From UBA9732 sp963621975 (GTDB lineage: Bacteria > Spirochaetota > Spirochaetia > Sphaerochaetales > Sphaerochaetaceae), in contig CAVFGI010000014.1 in NCBI GenBank assembly GCA_963621975.1, forward strand, positions 1-46,126: a stretch of DNA of 46,126 nt, in the 5' to 3' direction. The position numbers were made by a program, and so were the translations under genes. Under the pieces are notes generated by a model that searched no databases, was not told the DNA's origin, and saw only the letters and a program-made list of their open reading frames with translations. Each line of letters begins with the position of its first letter. The first letter of the stretch is position 1. Shown piece by piece: positions 8,672-17,598 of this stretch.

Positions 8672-8700
8672 TTGGCATGCTTCTGCTTTTGCGTTACTAT
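8672..8700 (+). promoter_or_regulatory. Promoter of htrA, apparently leaderless
   Basis: TTGGCA (8672-8677), 17 bp, TACTAT (8695-8700). The ATG at 8708 is only 7 bp beyond the -10 box, so transcription should begin at or next to the start codon. There is no ribosome binding site before it. Confidence 0.55.
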
Positions 8701-8707
8701 TTTGGAC

Positions 8708-9991
8708 ATGAAGATTAAAAGCAAAGCAGTTAAGATTCTTTTGATTGTTCTTGGAATTATACTCGTGGTTTTGATTGGCTATGCATTGGTAAAATGGACA
8801 TATGCAATAGAGTCAAAACAGAGGCAAAAGGAGCTTAGAAGTGCTTTGCAAGATGTTATTAGCACGTCTGGAGAAAAAGGTCTTTTGGAGATGGCTGGAG
8901 TTCCTGTAGATAACATCTATTATGGAGAGTCTGGGGTAAGTCTTTTCCAAGGAAATGAAGGCTCTTGGAATTATAGTGAAGACGAACTTCAAAATATTAG
9001 CATATTTGAGAAATGCAACAAAGCTGTAGTTCACATTGAAACAAGGGTTTCAAATGATTCTTCATACTTTGATGCCGTTCCTACTACAGATACTGGTTCT
9101 GGTTTCTTGGTTTCTTCTAATGGCTACATTGTTACAAATGAGCATGTGATTGCAGACGCATCTGTTATAACTGTATCTCTTTATGACAACTCTACTTATG
9201 AGGCTGAATTGATTGGAATAGATAGCGAGAACGATATTGCTGTTATTCGTATTACTCCAGAGGATGGAGTTCAACTCACATATTTGACATTTGGAGATTC
9301 AGACTCTCTTGTGGTGGGACAAAAAGTTCTTGCTATTGGTAACCCTTTTGGTTATGACAGAACTCTTGTCACCGGTTGTATTTCCGGCTTAAGTAGACCA
9401 ATTAGAGATGAAGATGGCAAGGTTCTCTTGGGTATGATTCAAACTTCTGCGCCTATAAATCCAGGAAACTCTGGTGGTCCACTGCTTAATACAAAAGGGG
9501 AAGTAATTGGTATTAATACATCAATTTACTCAACTAGTGGTACTAGCCAAGGGATGAACTTTGCTGTAGCTTCAAATACTGCTTCAGATGCTGTTGCAGA
9601 TCTCATAAAGTACGGCAAGGTAACTAGGGGATGGCTTGATATTGTTCCAGTTCAGCTTTCTCAATCTATTGTGGATTATGCTGGTCTTAAAGTTTCAAAG
9701 GGTCTTCTAGTTAGTCAGGTTGTTTCAAATGGAAAAGCAGATAAGGCTGGGCTTAAAGCTGGTACAACTCAAGTTTTATATGGCTCGTCTGTTATTTATT
9801 TGGGTGGCGATATTATTACTCAAGTCAACGGGGTGGATATCACAGATTACAATGACCTATTTACTTCGCTTTCAAATACAAAGCCTGGCGACAAGGTTTC
9901 TGTTGTGGTAAACCGCAATGGTTCAACGGTTAAACTTACCGTTGAGCTTGTTGAACGCACAGAAGAGTATTTGAGCTGGATATCTCAGTAA
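8708..9991 (+). CDS. htrA: HtrA/DegP-type membrane-anchored serine protease
   Basis: 427 residues. An N-terminal membrane anchor (ILLIVLGIILVVLIGYALV) leads to a trypsin-like domain. The catalytic triad is visible: His in TNEHVI near 145, Asp in ENDIAVIRI near 176, Ser in NPGNSGGPLL near 255. One PDZ domain follows (about 310-420; LVSQVVSNGKADKAGLKAG and GGDIITQVNG). It degrades or refolds damaged proteins in the periplasm. The ATG at 8708 is preferred over an in-frame TTG at 8672, which lies in the -35 box. uvrB follows after 17 bp and has its own ribosome binding site. Confidence 0.93.
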   Translation: MKIKSKAVKILLIVLGIILVVLIGYALVKWTYAIESKQRQKELRSALQDVISTSGEKGLLEMAGVPVDNIYYGESGVSLFQGNEGSWNYSEDELQNISIFEKCNKAVVHIETRVSNDSSYFDAVPTTDTGSGFLVSSNGYIVTNEHVIADASVITVSLYDNSTYEAELIGIDSENDIAVIRITPEDGVQLTYLTFGDSDSLVVGQKVLAIGNPFGYDRTLVTGCISGLSRPIRDEDGKVLLGMIQTSAPINPGNSGGPLLNTKGEVIGINTSIYSTSGTSQGMNFAVASNTASDAVADLIKYGKVTRGWLDIVPVQLSQSIVDYAGLKVSKGLLVSQVVSNGKADKAGLKAGTTQVLYGSSVIYLGGDIITQVNGVDITDYNDLFTSLSNTKPGDKVSVVVNRNGSTVKLTVELVERTEEYLSWISQ

Positions 9992-10008
9992 AAGATAGGA
10001 AGAACATA

Positions 10009-12069
10009 ATGGCAGAGCTTGATTCAAGTTGGGGTGGAGAATTAGTTCAGAATGTCCATGGAGCAGTTCAATGGACAGATAAACCATTTGTAGTTCATGC
10101 TCCTTTTGAAACTTCTGGGGATCAACAACAGGCAATAGATAAGCTCTCTGAGGGCGTTCTTAATGGAGACAGATATCAGACGCTAAAAGGTGTAACGGGG
10201 TCCGGAAAGACGTACACTATGGCAAAAATTATAGAGAAAGTGCAACGTCCTACCCTTGTTTTATCTCACAACAAGACTTTGGCTGCTCAGTTGTACAAGG
10301 AGTTTAAGTCCTTCTTTCCAGAAAATCGTGTTGAATATTTTGTCTCTACATATGACTATTATCAGCCTGAAGCATACGTGCCAGGTAAGGACTTATACAT
10401 AGAAAAAGATGCAGACATAAACGAGGAAATTGACCGCATGAGGTTATCGGCATCATTCTCGTTGATGGAGAGAAGAGATGTCATTGTGGTTGCAACCGTC
10501 TCTTGTATATTCAGTCTTGCAAATCCGGTGTCCCTTAGAGATATGACCCACGTACTTAGGACTGGTATGGTGTTTAATCACAGGACAGAACTTGAACAAC
10601 TTACAAGAATGCAATATGAGCGCAATGACATGGTGCTTACGCGTGGCTCGTTTCGTGTTCATGGTGATGTTATTGAGATTTTTCCGCCGTACTTGGAAAA
10701 TGCTGTGAGAATTACGCTGGATTGGGATAATGTTGAGTCTATCCAGTGGTTTGACCCTATCTCTGGCGAAAAGCAAAACAAGCAGGAAAGTTTTACGCTG
10801 TATCCGGCCAAGCAATTTGTCATGCCCAAAGAGCAAGTTGTGGCTGCCTTGGACCGCATCAGAAAAGAGATGGAGGAGCAATATGAGTATTTCATGAATA
10901 CCGGACATCCTCTTGAGGCAGAAAGAATTAAGACTCGTGTTGAGTATGACCTTGAGATGCTTCAGGAACTTGGATATTGCTCAGGCATTGAGAATTACTC
11001 TAGGCCTCTTTCTAACAGGGCGCCAGGGGAAAGGCCTGCTGTGTTGCTTGATTATTTTCAGCCAGATTTTCTTACCTTTATTGATGAGTCTCATGTGACT
11101 CTTCCTCAAATTGGTGCAATGTATGAAGGAGATCACTCACGCAAGGTAAATCTTGTGCAGTATGGATTTAGGTTGCCATCTGCTTTAGATAATAGACCTC
11201 TTAAATATGATGAATTTGACAGCGTTACTGGGCAGAGAATTTTTGTATCGGCAACACCTGGCAAGCTTGAAAAGCAGCTTTCATCTCAGATTGTGTCGCA
11301 GCTCATTAGGCCTACAGGTCTATTGGATCCTGAGATTATAGTACGTCCTACAGAGGGCCAGATGGAGGATCTTCTTGGCGAGATAAGAAAACGCACTGCA
11401 AACACGGAAAGGATACTTGTGACCACGCTAACTAAACGCATGGCAGAAGATATTGCCGATTTCCTTGCCTCCAAGGGCATTAAAGTGCGCTATTTGCACT
11501 CTGAAATTGACACTATTGAGCGTGTAGAAATTTTAAAACAGCTCAGACTTGGTGAGTTTGATGTTCTAGTTGGCATAAATCTACTGAGAGAGGGCCTTGA
11601 TTTACCTGAAGTTTCTTTGGTTGCAATCTTAGATGCCGATAAGATTGGCTTCTTGCGTAGCACCACATCTTTAATTCAGACAATAGGTCGTGCGGCACGT
11701 AATGCAAACGGTAAAGTCATCATGTACGCAGACAGAATGAGCGACGCTATGCGTGAGGCCATCACGGAAACGCAATCAAGACGTGCCATCCAAATGAAAT
11801 ACAACCAAGAACACAACATCACCCCCAAGACCATCATTAAGGCAGTAGAGGACATCCTAGAACGCGAAAAGGCCGATGTTGTTGAAAATAGTAAACAAGA
11901 CATCAAGATTATCAAGGCCGGTTTCAACCTTCTTAATCCAGCAGACAGAAAACGCTACATAAAGGAACTTGAGACACAAATGCTCCAAGCTGCCAAAGAT
12001 TTGGAGTTTGAACGAGCAGCATTATTGAGAGATGAAATTCAAAATGTCAAGCAACTTAAGTTTGACTAG
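10009..12069 (+). CDS. uvrB: Excinuclease ABC subunit B
   Basis: 686 residues, standard length. Walker A GVTGSGKT near residue 60, the DESH-type Walker B in TFIDESHV near 360, the beta-hairpin region with YDYYQPEAYVP, helicase motifs V and VI (LREGLDLPEVSLVAILDADK; QTIGRAARNANG), and a C-terminal UVR motif (ELETQMLQAAKDLEFERAA) for UvrC contact. UvrB verifies damage and loads UvrC in nucleotide excision repair. The start has AGGAAG before it. Its stop codon shares a CTAG palindrome with the stop of the convergent thiQ-like gene. Confidence 0.98.
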   Translation: MAELDSSWGGELVQNVHGAVQWTDKPFVVHAPFETSGDQQQAIDKLSEGVLNGDRYQTLKGVTGSGKTYTMAKIIEKVQRPTLVLSHNKTLAAQLYKEFKSFFPENRVEYFVSTYDYYQPEAYVPGKDLYIEKDADINEEIDRMRLSASFSLMERRDVIVVATVSCIFSLANPVSLRDMTHVLRTGMVFNHRTELEQLTRMQYERNDMVLTRGSFRVHGDVIEIFPPYLENAVRITLDWDNVESIQWFDPISGEKQNKQESFTLYPAKQFVMPKEQVVAALDRIRKEMEEQYEYFMNTGHPLEAERIKTRVEYDLEMLQELGYCSGIENYSRPLSNRAPGERPAVLLDYFQPDFLTFIDESHVTLPQIGAMYEGDHSRKVNLVQYGFRLPSALDNRPLKYDEFDSVTGQRIFVSATPGKLEKQLSSQIVSQLIRPTGLLDPEIIVRPTEGQMEDLLGEIRKRTANTERILVTTLTKRMAEDIADFLASKGIKVRYLHSEIDTIERVEILKQLRLGEFDVLVGINLLREGLDLPEVSLVAILDADKIGFLRSTTSLIQTIGRAARNANGKVIMYADRMSDAMREAITETQSRRAIQMKYNQEHNITPKTIIKAVEDILEREKADVVENSKQDIKIIKAGFNLLNPADRKRYIKELETQMLQAAKDLEFERAALLRDEIQNVKQLKFD

Positions 12070-13133
12070 TGTCTAGTTAGTTTTCCATTGTTGAATTCAA
12101 GAATTTTAGCAATTCTTATTCCAACGGTAATCTTATCAGAGGCTGGTTTATAAGCAGTATAGGCTTTAATTTTTTGTCCAGAATATTCTGCTGTAACAAG
12201 ATATTCTTTTCCTAAGTATTCACATCTGACAATTTGTGCATTTTCAAAGCGAAGATGAGGGAAGAATTCCGGGAATGGAAGCTCTGGAATATCATTTACA
12301 ACCATGTCTTCCGGTCTAAAGAAAATCCTGTGTTCTGGTCCAAAACATTGGTATATAAACTTTGAAGCTTCTGTTTCTGGCACTCTGAGAGTTTTCAAGA
12401 TGATATCGTAAGGTAAGATGTTACATTCACCCATAAAGGTTGCCACAAATTCAGTAGATGGTCTTCTGTAGATATCTTCTGGACTTCCCATTTGTTCAAT
12501 TTTACCATTTTTAAGAATTACAATGCTATCAGAGATGCTAAGAGCTTCTTCTTGATCATGGGTGACATAAAGAGTAGTTGTTCCAGTTTTGCGTTGGATA
12601 TCCTTAATTTCGTTTCTAAGTGTTACTCTAAGTTTTGCATCTAAGGCAGAAAGAGGCTCATCCAAGAGAAGCAAATCCGGTTTTGAAGCAAGAGCTCTTG
12701 CTAAAGCTATTCTTTGTTTTTCTCCGCCCGATAGTTCATCAATGTGACGTTTCTCGTAGCCTCCAAGGTTCACAAGATCAAGGTAATTTGCCACTTCATT
12801 TTTGATTTTATCCTTAGACAGTTTAAGATTCTTCATTGGATAAGCAATGTTCTGTTCTACGGTCATATGTGGAAAAAGTGCATAGTCTTGAAAGACTTGG
12901 GCTATTTTTCTCTTATCTGGACTCAAATTTGTAACGTCTTTTCCATTTATAATAATGTTTCCACTTTGAGGTTGAAGAAGTCCACTAATTAAGGATAGTG
13001 TTGTGCTTTTCCCACTACCAGAAGGACCTATCAAAGCAACAAGTTCACCTTTTTTCACCGAGAAGTTCAACTCCATTGCGAATTGTGGATATGAGACTTT
13101 AATATTATTACAACATAGGCCAAGTTCAGACAT
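12066..13133 (-). CDS. thiQ: ABC transporter ATP-binding protein (thiamine/iron type)
   Basis: 355 residues. Walker A GPSGSGKST near 36, Q-loop VFQDYALFPHMT, signature LSGGEKQRIALARALA near 138, Walker B LLLLDEPLSALD, and H-loop VTHDQEEAL. The C-terminal 130 residues form a TOBE-like domain, making it longer than E. coli ThiQ (about 230) and closer in size to FbpC/PotA. It is the last gene of the thiB-thiP-thiQ operon. Its start overlaps the permease gene by 8 bp, and its stop overlaps the uvrB stop. It supplies ATP hydrolysis for the permease; the substrate is inferred from the binding protein. Confidence 0.85.
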   Translation of the reverse strand: MSELGLCCNNIKVSYPQFAMELNFSVKKGELVALIGPSGSGKSTTLSLISGLLQPQSGNIIINGKDVTNLSPDKRKIAQVFQDYALFPHMTVEQNIAYPMKNLKLSKDKIKNEVANYLDLVNLGGYEKRHIDELSGGEKQRIALARALASKPDLLLLDEPLSALDAKLRVTLRNEIKDIQRKTGTTTLYVTHDQEEALSISDSIVILKNGKIEQMGSPEDIYRRPSTEFVATFMGECNILPYDIILKTLRVPETEASKFIYQCFGPEHRIFFRPEDMVVNDIPELPFPEFFPHLRFENAQIVRCEYLGKEYLVTAEYSGQKIKAYTAYKPASDKITVGIRIAKILEFNNGKLTRH

Positions 13134-14775
13134 AACTTCTCCTTTTCAAAGCTTCAGTTATAAGAAAAACAATAAAACAAACAACTATCAACACACATCC
13201 CATTACACAAGCACCTTGATAGTTGTATGAGCTTATTAACCTATAAATCTGAATGGGTAAAGTTTGATATTTTGTTGTTCCAAGTAGCAATGTTGCGTTT
13301 AATTCTCCAATGCTTAAAACAAAGGAGAACATAGAACCTGTCAAAAGCGCTGGTCTTAGAAGAGGTTTTTCAATATGCCTGAATGTTCCTCTTGCACTGT
13401 AGCCCATTGTTTCTGAAGCATTAACTAAAGATTCTGGGATTCTTCTGTATACCGGAAGAATTGTTCTAATTACAAATGGCATTGTAATTACTGTATGAGC
13501 CAAAATAACAAGAACAATTGAAGGAATAAAGCTAAGATATTTTGAAATAATGAAATAACTTAATCCTATTATTACAGAACTAATTACCATAGGAAGCATA
13601 AGAACAACATCAACAGCAACTCCCATGCGGTTTCTTTTAACAATAAATGTGCAAATTCTCAGAGCTGCAGCTGTTGCAAGAATGGAGGAGGCTAGTGCAA
13701 TAACTACACTGTTAATGATTGCCTTTAGGCTTGAACTTCCAACCTGAAAGAGTTTTACATAGGCAGAAATAGTGAAAGCATATTTTCCTGCTCTTGTTGC
13801 ACTGCTCAAAAAAGACCTAGCAACAATGCTTAAAATTGGACAAAGTATGAAGAGTAAAGAAAAAAGAAGATAAACAATGATTTCTAAGTGTTGAAAGAAG
13901 GTTTTTGGTTTTCTTTGTACTTTAATTTGGGATTGTTTAATACTTTCTCCCTTGTTCTGCTTGTTCTGTGCCACCGAATATATTGTCATAACAATAATTG
14001 CAACTAGCATGGAAAAAAGACTTAAGGCACAAGCCTTGCCTGTATCCACGCTTATCTTTGCTAACCTATAAATCTCAACTTCAGTGGTGGTTAATGCTGG
14101 ACCTCCACCAAGGACAAGAATGATTGCAAAGCTAGTAAAACAGAATAAGAAAACAAGAGAAGCTGAGCTAAAGATTGCAGGCCAAAGTCTAGGAAGGGTA
14201 ATTGTTCTAAAGACTTTAGATCTCTTTGAGCCTAGTGTTAAGGCAGCTTTTTCACAGCTGTAGTCAAGTTTTTGCCAGTATTCACTAACAATTGAAATTA
14301 CCACAGGAAAGTTATAAAAGGCATGAGCCATAATTACTGTAGTAAAGGAATAAAGAATCTTTAGAGGAGGCTCTTCAAGATGAAAAAGAGCCATTAAAGC
14401 TTTGTTGAGAAAGCCACTGTTTCCATAAAAAATAACAAACCCAAGAACAACTAGAATTGAAGGTAGAACAAAAGGAACTGAGTAGAGTGCCTTTAGTAGT
14501 TTCTTCCCGGGAAATTTGTATGTTGTCATTATATAAGCCCCAGGAAGACCTATTAGCAATGATGCAAGCGTACTTATCAACGCTTGCACCAATGTAAATG
14601 CCATTATTCTCAAATAGTAAGGGTTTGAGAAGGTCTCAATCACTAGGGCAAATGAGAGCTGTCCATCCACAAAGAAGGCCTGACTTAATGTAATGCAGAC
14701 AGGAACTAAAAAGAGGATGAAAAACAGGGCAAAGCCTGCTATTGGATATAGACTATAGAATGTTTGCTTTCTCAT
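13126..14775 (-). CDS. thiP: ABC transporter permease, two fused halves (ThiP-like)
   Basis: About 549 residues with roughly 12 membrane segments in two similar halves. Each half has an EAA loop that contacts the ATPase: EKAALTLGSKRSKVFRTITLPRL near 200 and NASETMGYSARGTFRHIEKP near 470. Fused permeases of this kind belong to the ThiP/FbpB (AfuB) family. The start at 14775 is chosen over 14805 because AAGG lies 5 bp before it and it follows the binding-protein stop by 5 bp. It sits in the inner membrane between the thiB-like and thiQ-like genes. Confidence 0.85.
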   Translation of the reverse strand: MRKQTFYSLYPIAGFALFFILFLVPVCITLSQAFFVDGQLSFALVIETFSNPYYLRIMAFTLVQALISTLASLLIGLPGAYIMTTYKFPGKKLLKALYSVPFVLPSILVVLGFVIFYGNSGFLNKALMALFHLEEPPLKILYSFTTVIMAHAFYNFPVVISIVSEYWQKLDYSCEKAALTLGSKRSKVFRTITLPRLWPAIFSSASLVFLFCFTSFAIILVLGGGPALTTTEVEIYRLAKISVDTGKACALSLFSMLVAIIVMTIYSVAQNKQNKGESIKQSQIKVQRKPKTFFQHLEIIVYLLFSLLFILCPILSIVARSFLSSATRAGKYAFTISAYVKLFQVGSSSLKAIINSVVIALASSILATAAALRICTFIVKRNRMGVAVDVVLMLPMVISSVIIGLSYFIISKYLSFIPSIVLVILAHTVITMPFVIRTILPVYRRIPESLVNASETMGYSARGTFRHIEKPLLRPALLTGSMFSFVLSIGELNATLLLGTTKYQTLPIQIYRLISSYNYQGACVMGCVLIVVCFIVFLITEALKRRSYV

Positions 14776-14780
14776 TAACC

Positions 14781-15776
14781 TTATAATACCATGGTTTCTG
14801 CCCAACGGGTAAGGTACTCGTCAGATTTAGCAATAAAATCGTGCTGATCATATTCAACAGTTTTGCTTGGCATAAGAGCATATTCAAAAGCTGCAGGTAG
14901 TTCAACCTTGCTATTGGCTGGGAACATTGTATTTGCTACAGCAATATTGGCCTGACCTTCGTTGAGTACAAATTCACAGAAAAGTTTTGCAGCTTGAACA
15001 TTCTTTGAGGTGTTGAGAATGCCAAGATATTCTGTGGTATGAACGTGTCCATTGGAAAAATCAAGAGCCTGATAGCGTGTTGTGTCCTCGTAAAGTACGT
15101 GGTAAACAGGGCTTGTTGTGTAGCTGATGACTAAAGGAGCTTCGCCTTCTGTGAAAAGTCCATAGGAAGATGACCAAGAATCCCCAATTGTTAGGGCGTT
15201 ATCTTTCATTGCCTTCCACCAGTCAAAAGCACCATCTTCTCCTAAAGTCTCAATTGTCCAAACTAAAAGTCCAAGGCCAACAGAAGATGTTCTTGGGTCA
15301 ATGAGAATTACTTTATCCTTAAATTCTGGTTTTGTAAGGTCTTCAAGACAGGTTGGAAGGTCATGATTTTTGAAATATTCGGTATCAGCAATGAAGGCAA
15401 AATAGCCGTAATCAAATGGAATTAGATTTCCATTTTTGCCAACTGATAGTTCATCCATGCATTCTGGTGTCCAGTCAAGGAACAAAGACTGGTCAACTTC
15501 AATTGAGTCCGAGATTCCAATGACAACATCTGCTGGACAATCTTTTCCTTCATAAACAACCTTTGAATACATTTCAACAGCGCCTGAAGCACCTACAAGA
15601 TTTACTTTGATGCCAGTCTTTTCTTCAAAGGCTTGAACTATAGCACTGCCTGGACCCCAATCACTTGTGAATGAGTCATAAGCGTAGACAGTGAGAACTT
15701 GCTCGCTCTGAGGCTGCGCAAAAGCAACAGCAAACACACTAACTAGTAAAACAACAAGAAAAAACAGTTTTTTCAT
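14781..15776 (-). CDS. thiB: Periplasmic substrate-binding protein, ThiB (thiamine) type
   Basis: 331 residues. A signal peptide (MKKLFFLVVLLVSVFAVAFA) is followed by LTVYAYDSFTSDWGPGSAI, very like the start of mature ThiB proteins, and GKDCPADVVIGI. There is no lipobox cysteine, so it is probably a soluble periplasmic protein. The family binds thiamine, its phosphates, or in relatives ferric iron; the WGPG motif favours thiamine. First gene of the operon, with a strong GGAGG binding site. No TPP riboswitch elements (CTGAGA, ACCT-GATC) are found upstream. Confidence 0.85.
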   Translation of the reverse strand: MKKLFFLVVLLVSVFAVAFAQPQSEQVLTVYAYDSFTSDWGPGSAIVQAFEEKTGIKVNLVGASGAVEMYSKVVYEGKDCPADVVIGISDSIEVDQSLFLDWTPECMDELSVGKNGNLIPFDYGYFAFIADTEYFKNHDLPTCLEDLTKPEFKDKVILIDPRTSSVGLGLLVWTIETLGEDGAFDWWKAMKDNALTIGDSWSSSYGLFTEGEAPLVISYTTSPVYHVLYEDTTRYQALDFSNGHVHTTEYLGILNTSKNVQAAKLFCEFVLNEGQANIAVANTMFPANSKVELPAAFEYALMPSKTVEYDQHDFIAKSDEYLTRWAETMVL

Positions 15777-15816
15777 AATTGTTCCTCCTTAGGAAATTCA
15801 AAAATGCTCGTTATCA

Positions 15817-15844
15817 ATTATCGTTGCGATTGGTTTTTGGTCAA
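15817..15844 (-). promoter_or_regulatory. Promoter of the thiB-thiP-thiQ operon
   Basis: On the minus strand TTGACC (15839-15844), 16 bp, GATAAT (15817-15822). The -10 overlaps a GATAAT-T-GATAAC direct repeat that recalls the hexamers of Fur boxes; only two of three hexamers match, so a metal-regulator site is only a possibility. Confidence 0.5.
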
Positions 15845-15909
15845 TTAGTTATGCGTAAAATCTAATCGCATACTTGAAAAGGGACATCCCCAATATGTAA
15901 TATTTGCAT

Positions 15910-16299
15910 ATGGCTCAGGTCTATTTTTTGAGTGTGCTTTATTTGTTTTTCTCTTCTTGTTTGCTTCTTGTGGACAAATACGGCTCCAGTTTCTTGTTTT
16001 TGATTAACTTGAAATCCTTTTATAACTCAAAAAAATCATATCCAGTGATCTTTATGGTCACAGGTCTTGTTATCTCAATTTGCCTGCTTCTCTTTCCAAT
16101 GGACCCAGGCCCAATTCTTCTAGGCGATTTTCTTCCAGCCATTACAATTCTCATAGTTGTCTTTTATTTTTTCCTTCAAAGTCACAAAGAAGAGCCCGAT
16201 ATTGTTGTTGTTAACAATAAAAAAAGAAACGCCCTAGGCTTTATCTCCTTGGGCGTTGCAACTATTCATTTTTTGTTTCCTTTTATTGTTTTAATTTAG
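15910..16299 (+). CDS. Small membrane protein of unknown function
   Basis: 129 residues with four likely membrane helices: about 4-20 (VYFLSVLYLFFSSCLLL), 46-62 (VIFMVTGLVISICLLLF), 70-88 and 108-127. A charged loop (SHKEEPDIVVVNNKKR) lies between the last two. I do not recognise the family. No good ribosome binding site precedes the ATG at 15910. It diverges from the thiB operon and its stop overlaps the glgC stop by 4 bp. The hydrophobic periodicity and codon use look like a real gene, but the start is uncertain. Confidence 0.6.
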   Translation: MAQVYFLSVLYLFFSSCLLLVDKYGSSFLFLINLKSFYNSKKSYPVIFMVTGLVISICLLLFPMDPGPILLGDFLPAITILIVVFYFFLQSHKEEPDIVVVNNKKRNALGFISLGVATIHFLFPFIVLI

Positions 16300-17588
16300 A
16301 TAATTGTTCCATCTGGAATTATTGCATTCTTGTGAATGACAATTATGCCATCATGGATAGAGTAGTTTTCAAAATCACCTTCCTCTCTTGGTCTGTCATC
16401 AATTCCAATTCTACAGCCCATACCAATACGAGCATTCATATCAATAATAGCTTTTCTTATTAGAGTTCCTTCTCCAATTCCAAGATTAGGGATTCCCTTT
16501 CTCTTGTTTTCTGCTTTTTCTAAATCTGTTTCATAGAAGTTTGCACCCATGCAGTAGACACCGTTAAGAGAGGCGCCACTTTCAATTAAAGTTCTGACAC
16601 CAATGATTGAGTTTACAATTGATGCATTGGTGATGATTGAACCTTCTGAGGCAAGAGAACTTGAGAATGAACAGAAATTAAGTTTTGTTGCTGGCAAGTA
16701 TCTTCTATGAGTATAAATTGGCATGTCTTCATCGTAGAAATTGAACAATGGACGTATGCTTGCCAAGTTAAGGTTTGTTTCATAGAAGGCTTTAATTGTT
16801 CCAATGTCCTCCCAGAAATCGTCAAACAAGTAAGAAGCTACTTTTCTTTCTTTGATGACATCTGGAATTATTTCCTTACCAAAATCGGTCTTATCATTGT
16901 CCAAAACTTCATCCATTGTCTTTGCAGAGAAGATATAAATACCCATTGACGCAAGATATTCGTTGGATTCGTTGACCTTATCTCCCAGGCTCTTTTCTAG
17001 GTATTTTGGGTTGACCTTGTAGTCGCTGATATCTAGGTCTGCTGCCGGTTTCTCATAAAATTTTGTAACCATTCCGTGGGCATTTGTTGCCATAATTCCA
17101 AGTCCTGTGGCCTGACTGCGACTAATTGGTTTTGCTGCAATTGTCAGTTCTGCACCAGATTCAATGTGGCGCTCAAGCATCTTTGAAAAGTCCATGCGGT
17201 AAAGTTGGTCTCCGCTTAGGATAATGTAGTACTCTGCTTGTTGGTCGTGGAAGTGCATAAGATTCTTTCTTACTGCATCTGCTGTACCTTGATACCAAGA
17301 TTCGCCTTTGTATGTTTGTTCTGCTGCAAGGATTTGTACAAAACCTCTTGTAAACTGGTCAAAGTTATATGTTCCACTAATATGGTTGTGTAGTGATGCC
17401 GAATTAAACTGAGTTAACAAATAAATTTTCTTAAAACCACTATTTATGCAGTTTGATATTGGAATATCAACGAGTCTGAATTTTCCTGCAAAAGGGACTG
17501 CCGGCTTTGCTCTATCTTTTGTCAGTGGGTAAAGTCTTGTTCCTTTTCCTCCGCCTAGGATGATTGCTACAACTTTGTCTTTTCGCAT
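16296..17588 (-). CDS. glgC: Glucose-1-phosphate adenylyltransferase
   Basis: 430 residues, standard length. The N-terminal nucleotidyltransferase domain has GGGKGTRLYPLTKDRAKPAVPF near 13 and the substrate motif SGDQLYRMDF near 130. The C-terminal part is a left-handed beta-helix of hexapeptide-like repeats. It makes ADP-glucose from ATP and glucose-1-phosphate, the committed and usually allosteric step of bacterial glycogen synthesis. It lies 10 bp after glgA with its own GGAGG, so the two are one transcription unit supplying donor and polymerase. Confidence 0.97.
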   Translation of the reverse strand: MRKDKVVAIILGGGKGTRLYPLTKDRAKPAVPFAGKFRLVDIPISNCINSGFKKIYLLTQFNSASLHNHISGTYNFDQFTRGFVQILAAEQTYKGESWYQGTADAVRKNLMHFHDQQAEYYIILSGDQLYRMDFSKMLERHIESGAELTIAAKPISRSQATGLGIMATNAHGMVTKFYEKPAADLDISDYKVNPKYLEKSLGDKVNESNEYLASMGIYIFSAKTMDEVLDNDKTDFGKEIIPDVIKERKVASYLFDDFWEDIGTIKAFYETNLNLASIRPLFNFYDEDMPIYTHRRYLPATKLNFCSFSSSLASEGSIITNASIVNSIIGVRTLIESGASLNGVYCMGANFYETDLEKAENKRKGIPNLGIGEGTLIRKAIIDMNARIGMGCRIGIDDRPREEGDFENYSIHDGIIVIHKNAIIPDGTII

Positions 17589-17598
17589 ATTGTCCTCC

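Noticed and set aside
10453..10908. 151-residue minus-strand frame inside uvrB
   Set aside because: Lies wholly antisense to a strongly conserved gene and shows no protein signature.
15777..15900. TPP riboswitch upstream of thiB
   Set aside because: Neither the CTGAGA nor the ACCTGATC-type core of the THI box is present; the region is a plain promoter and leader.
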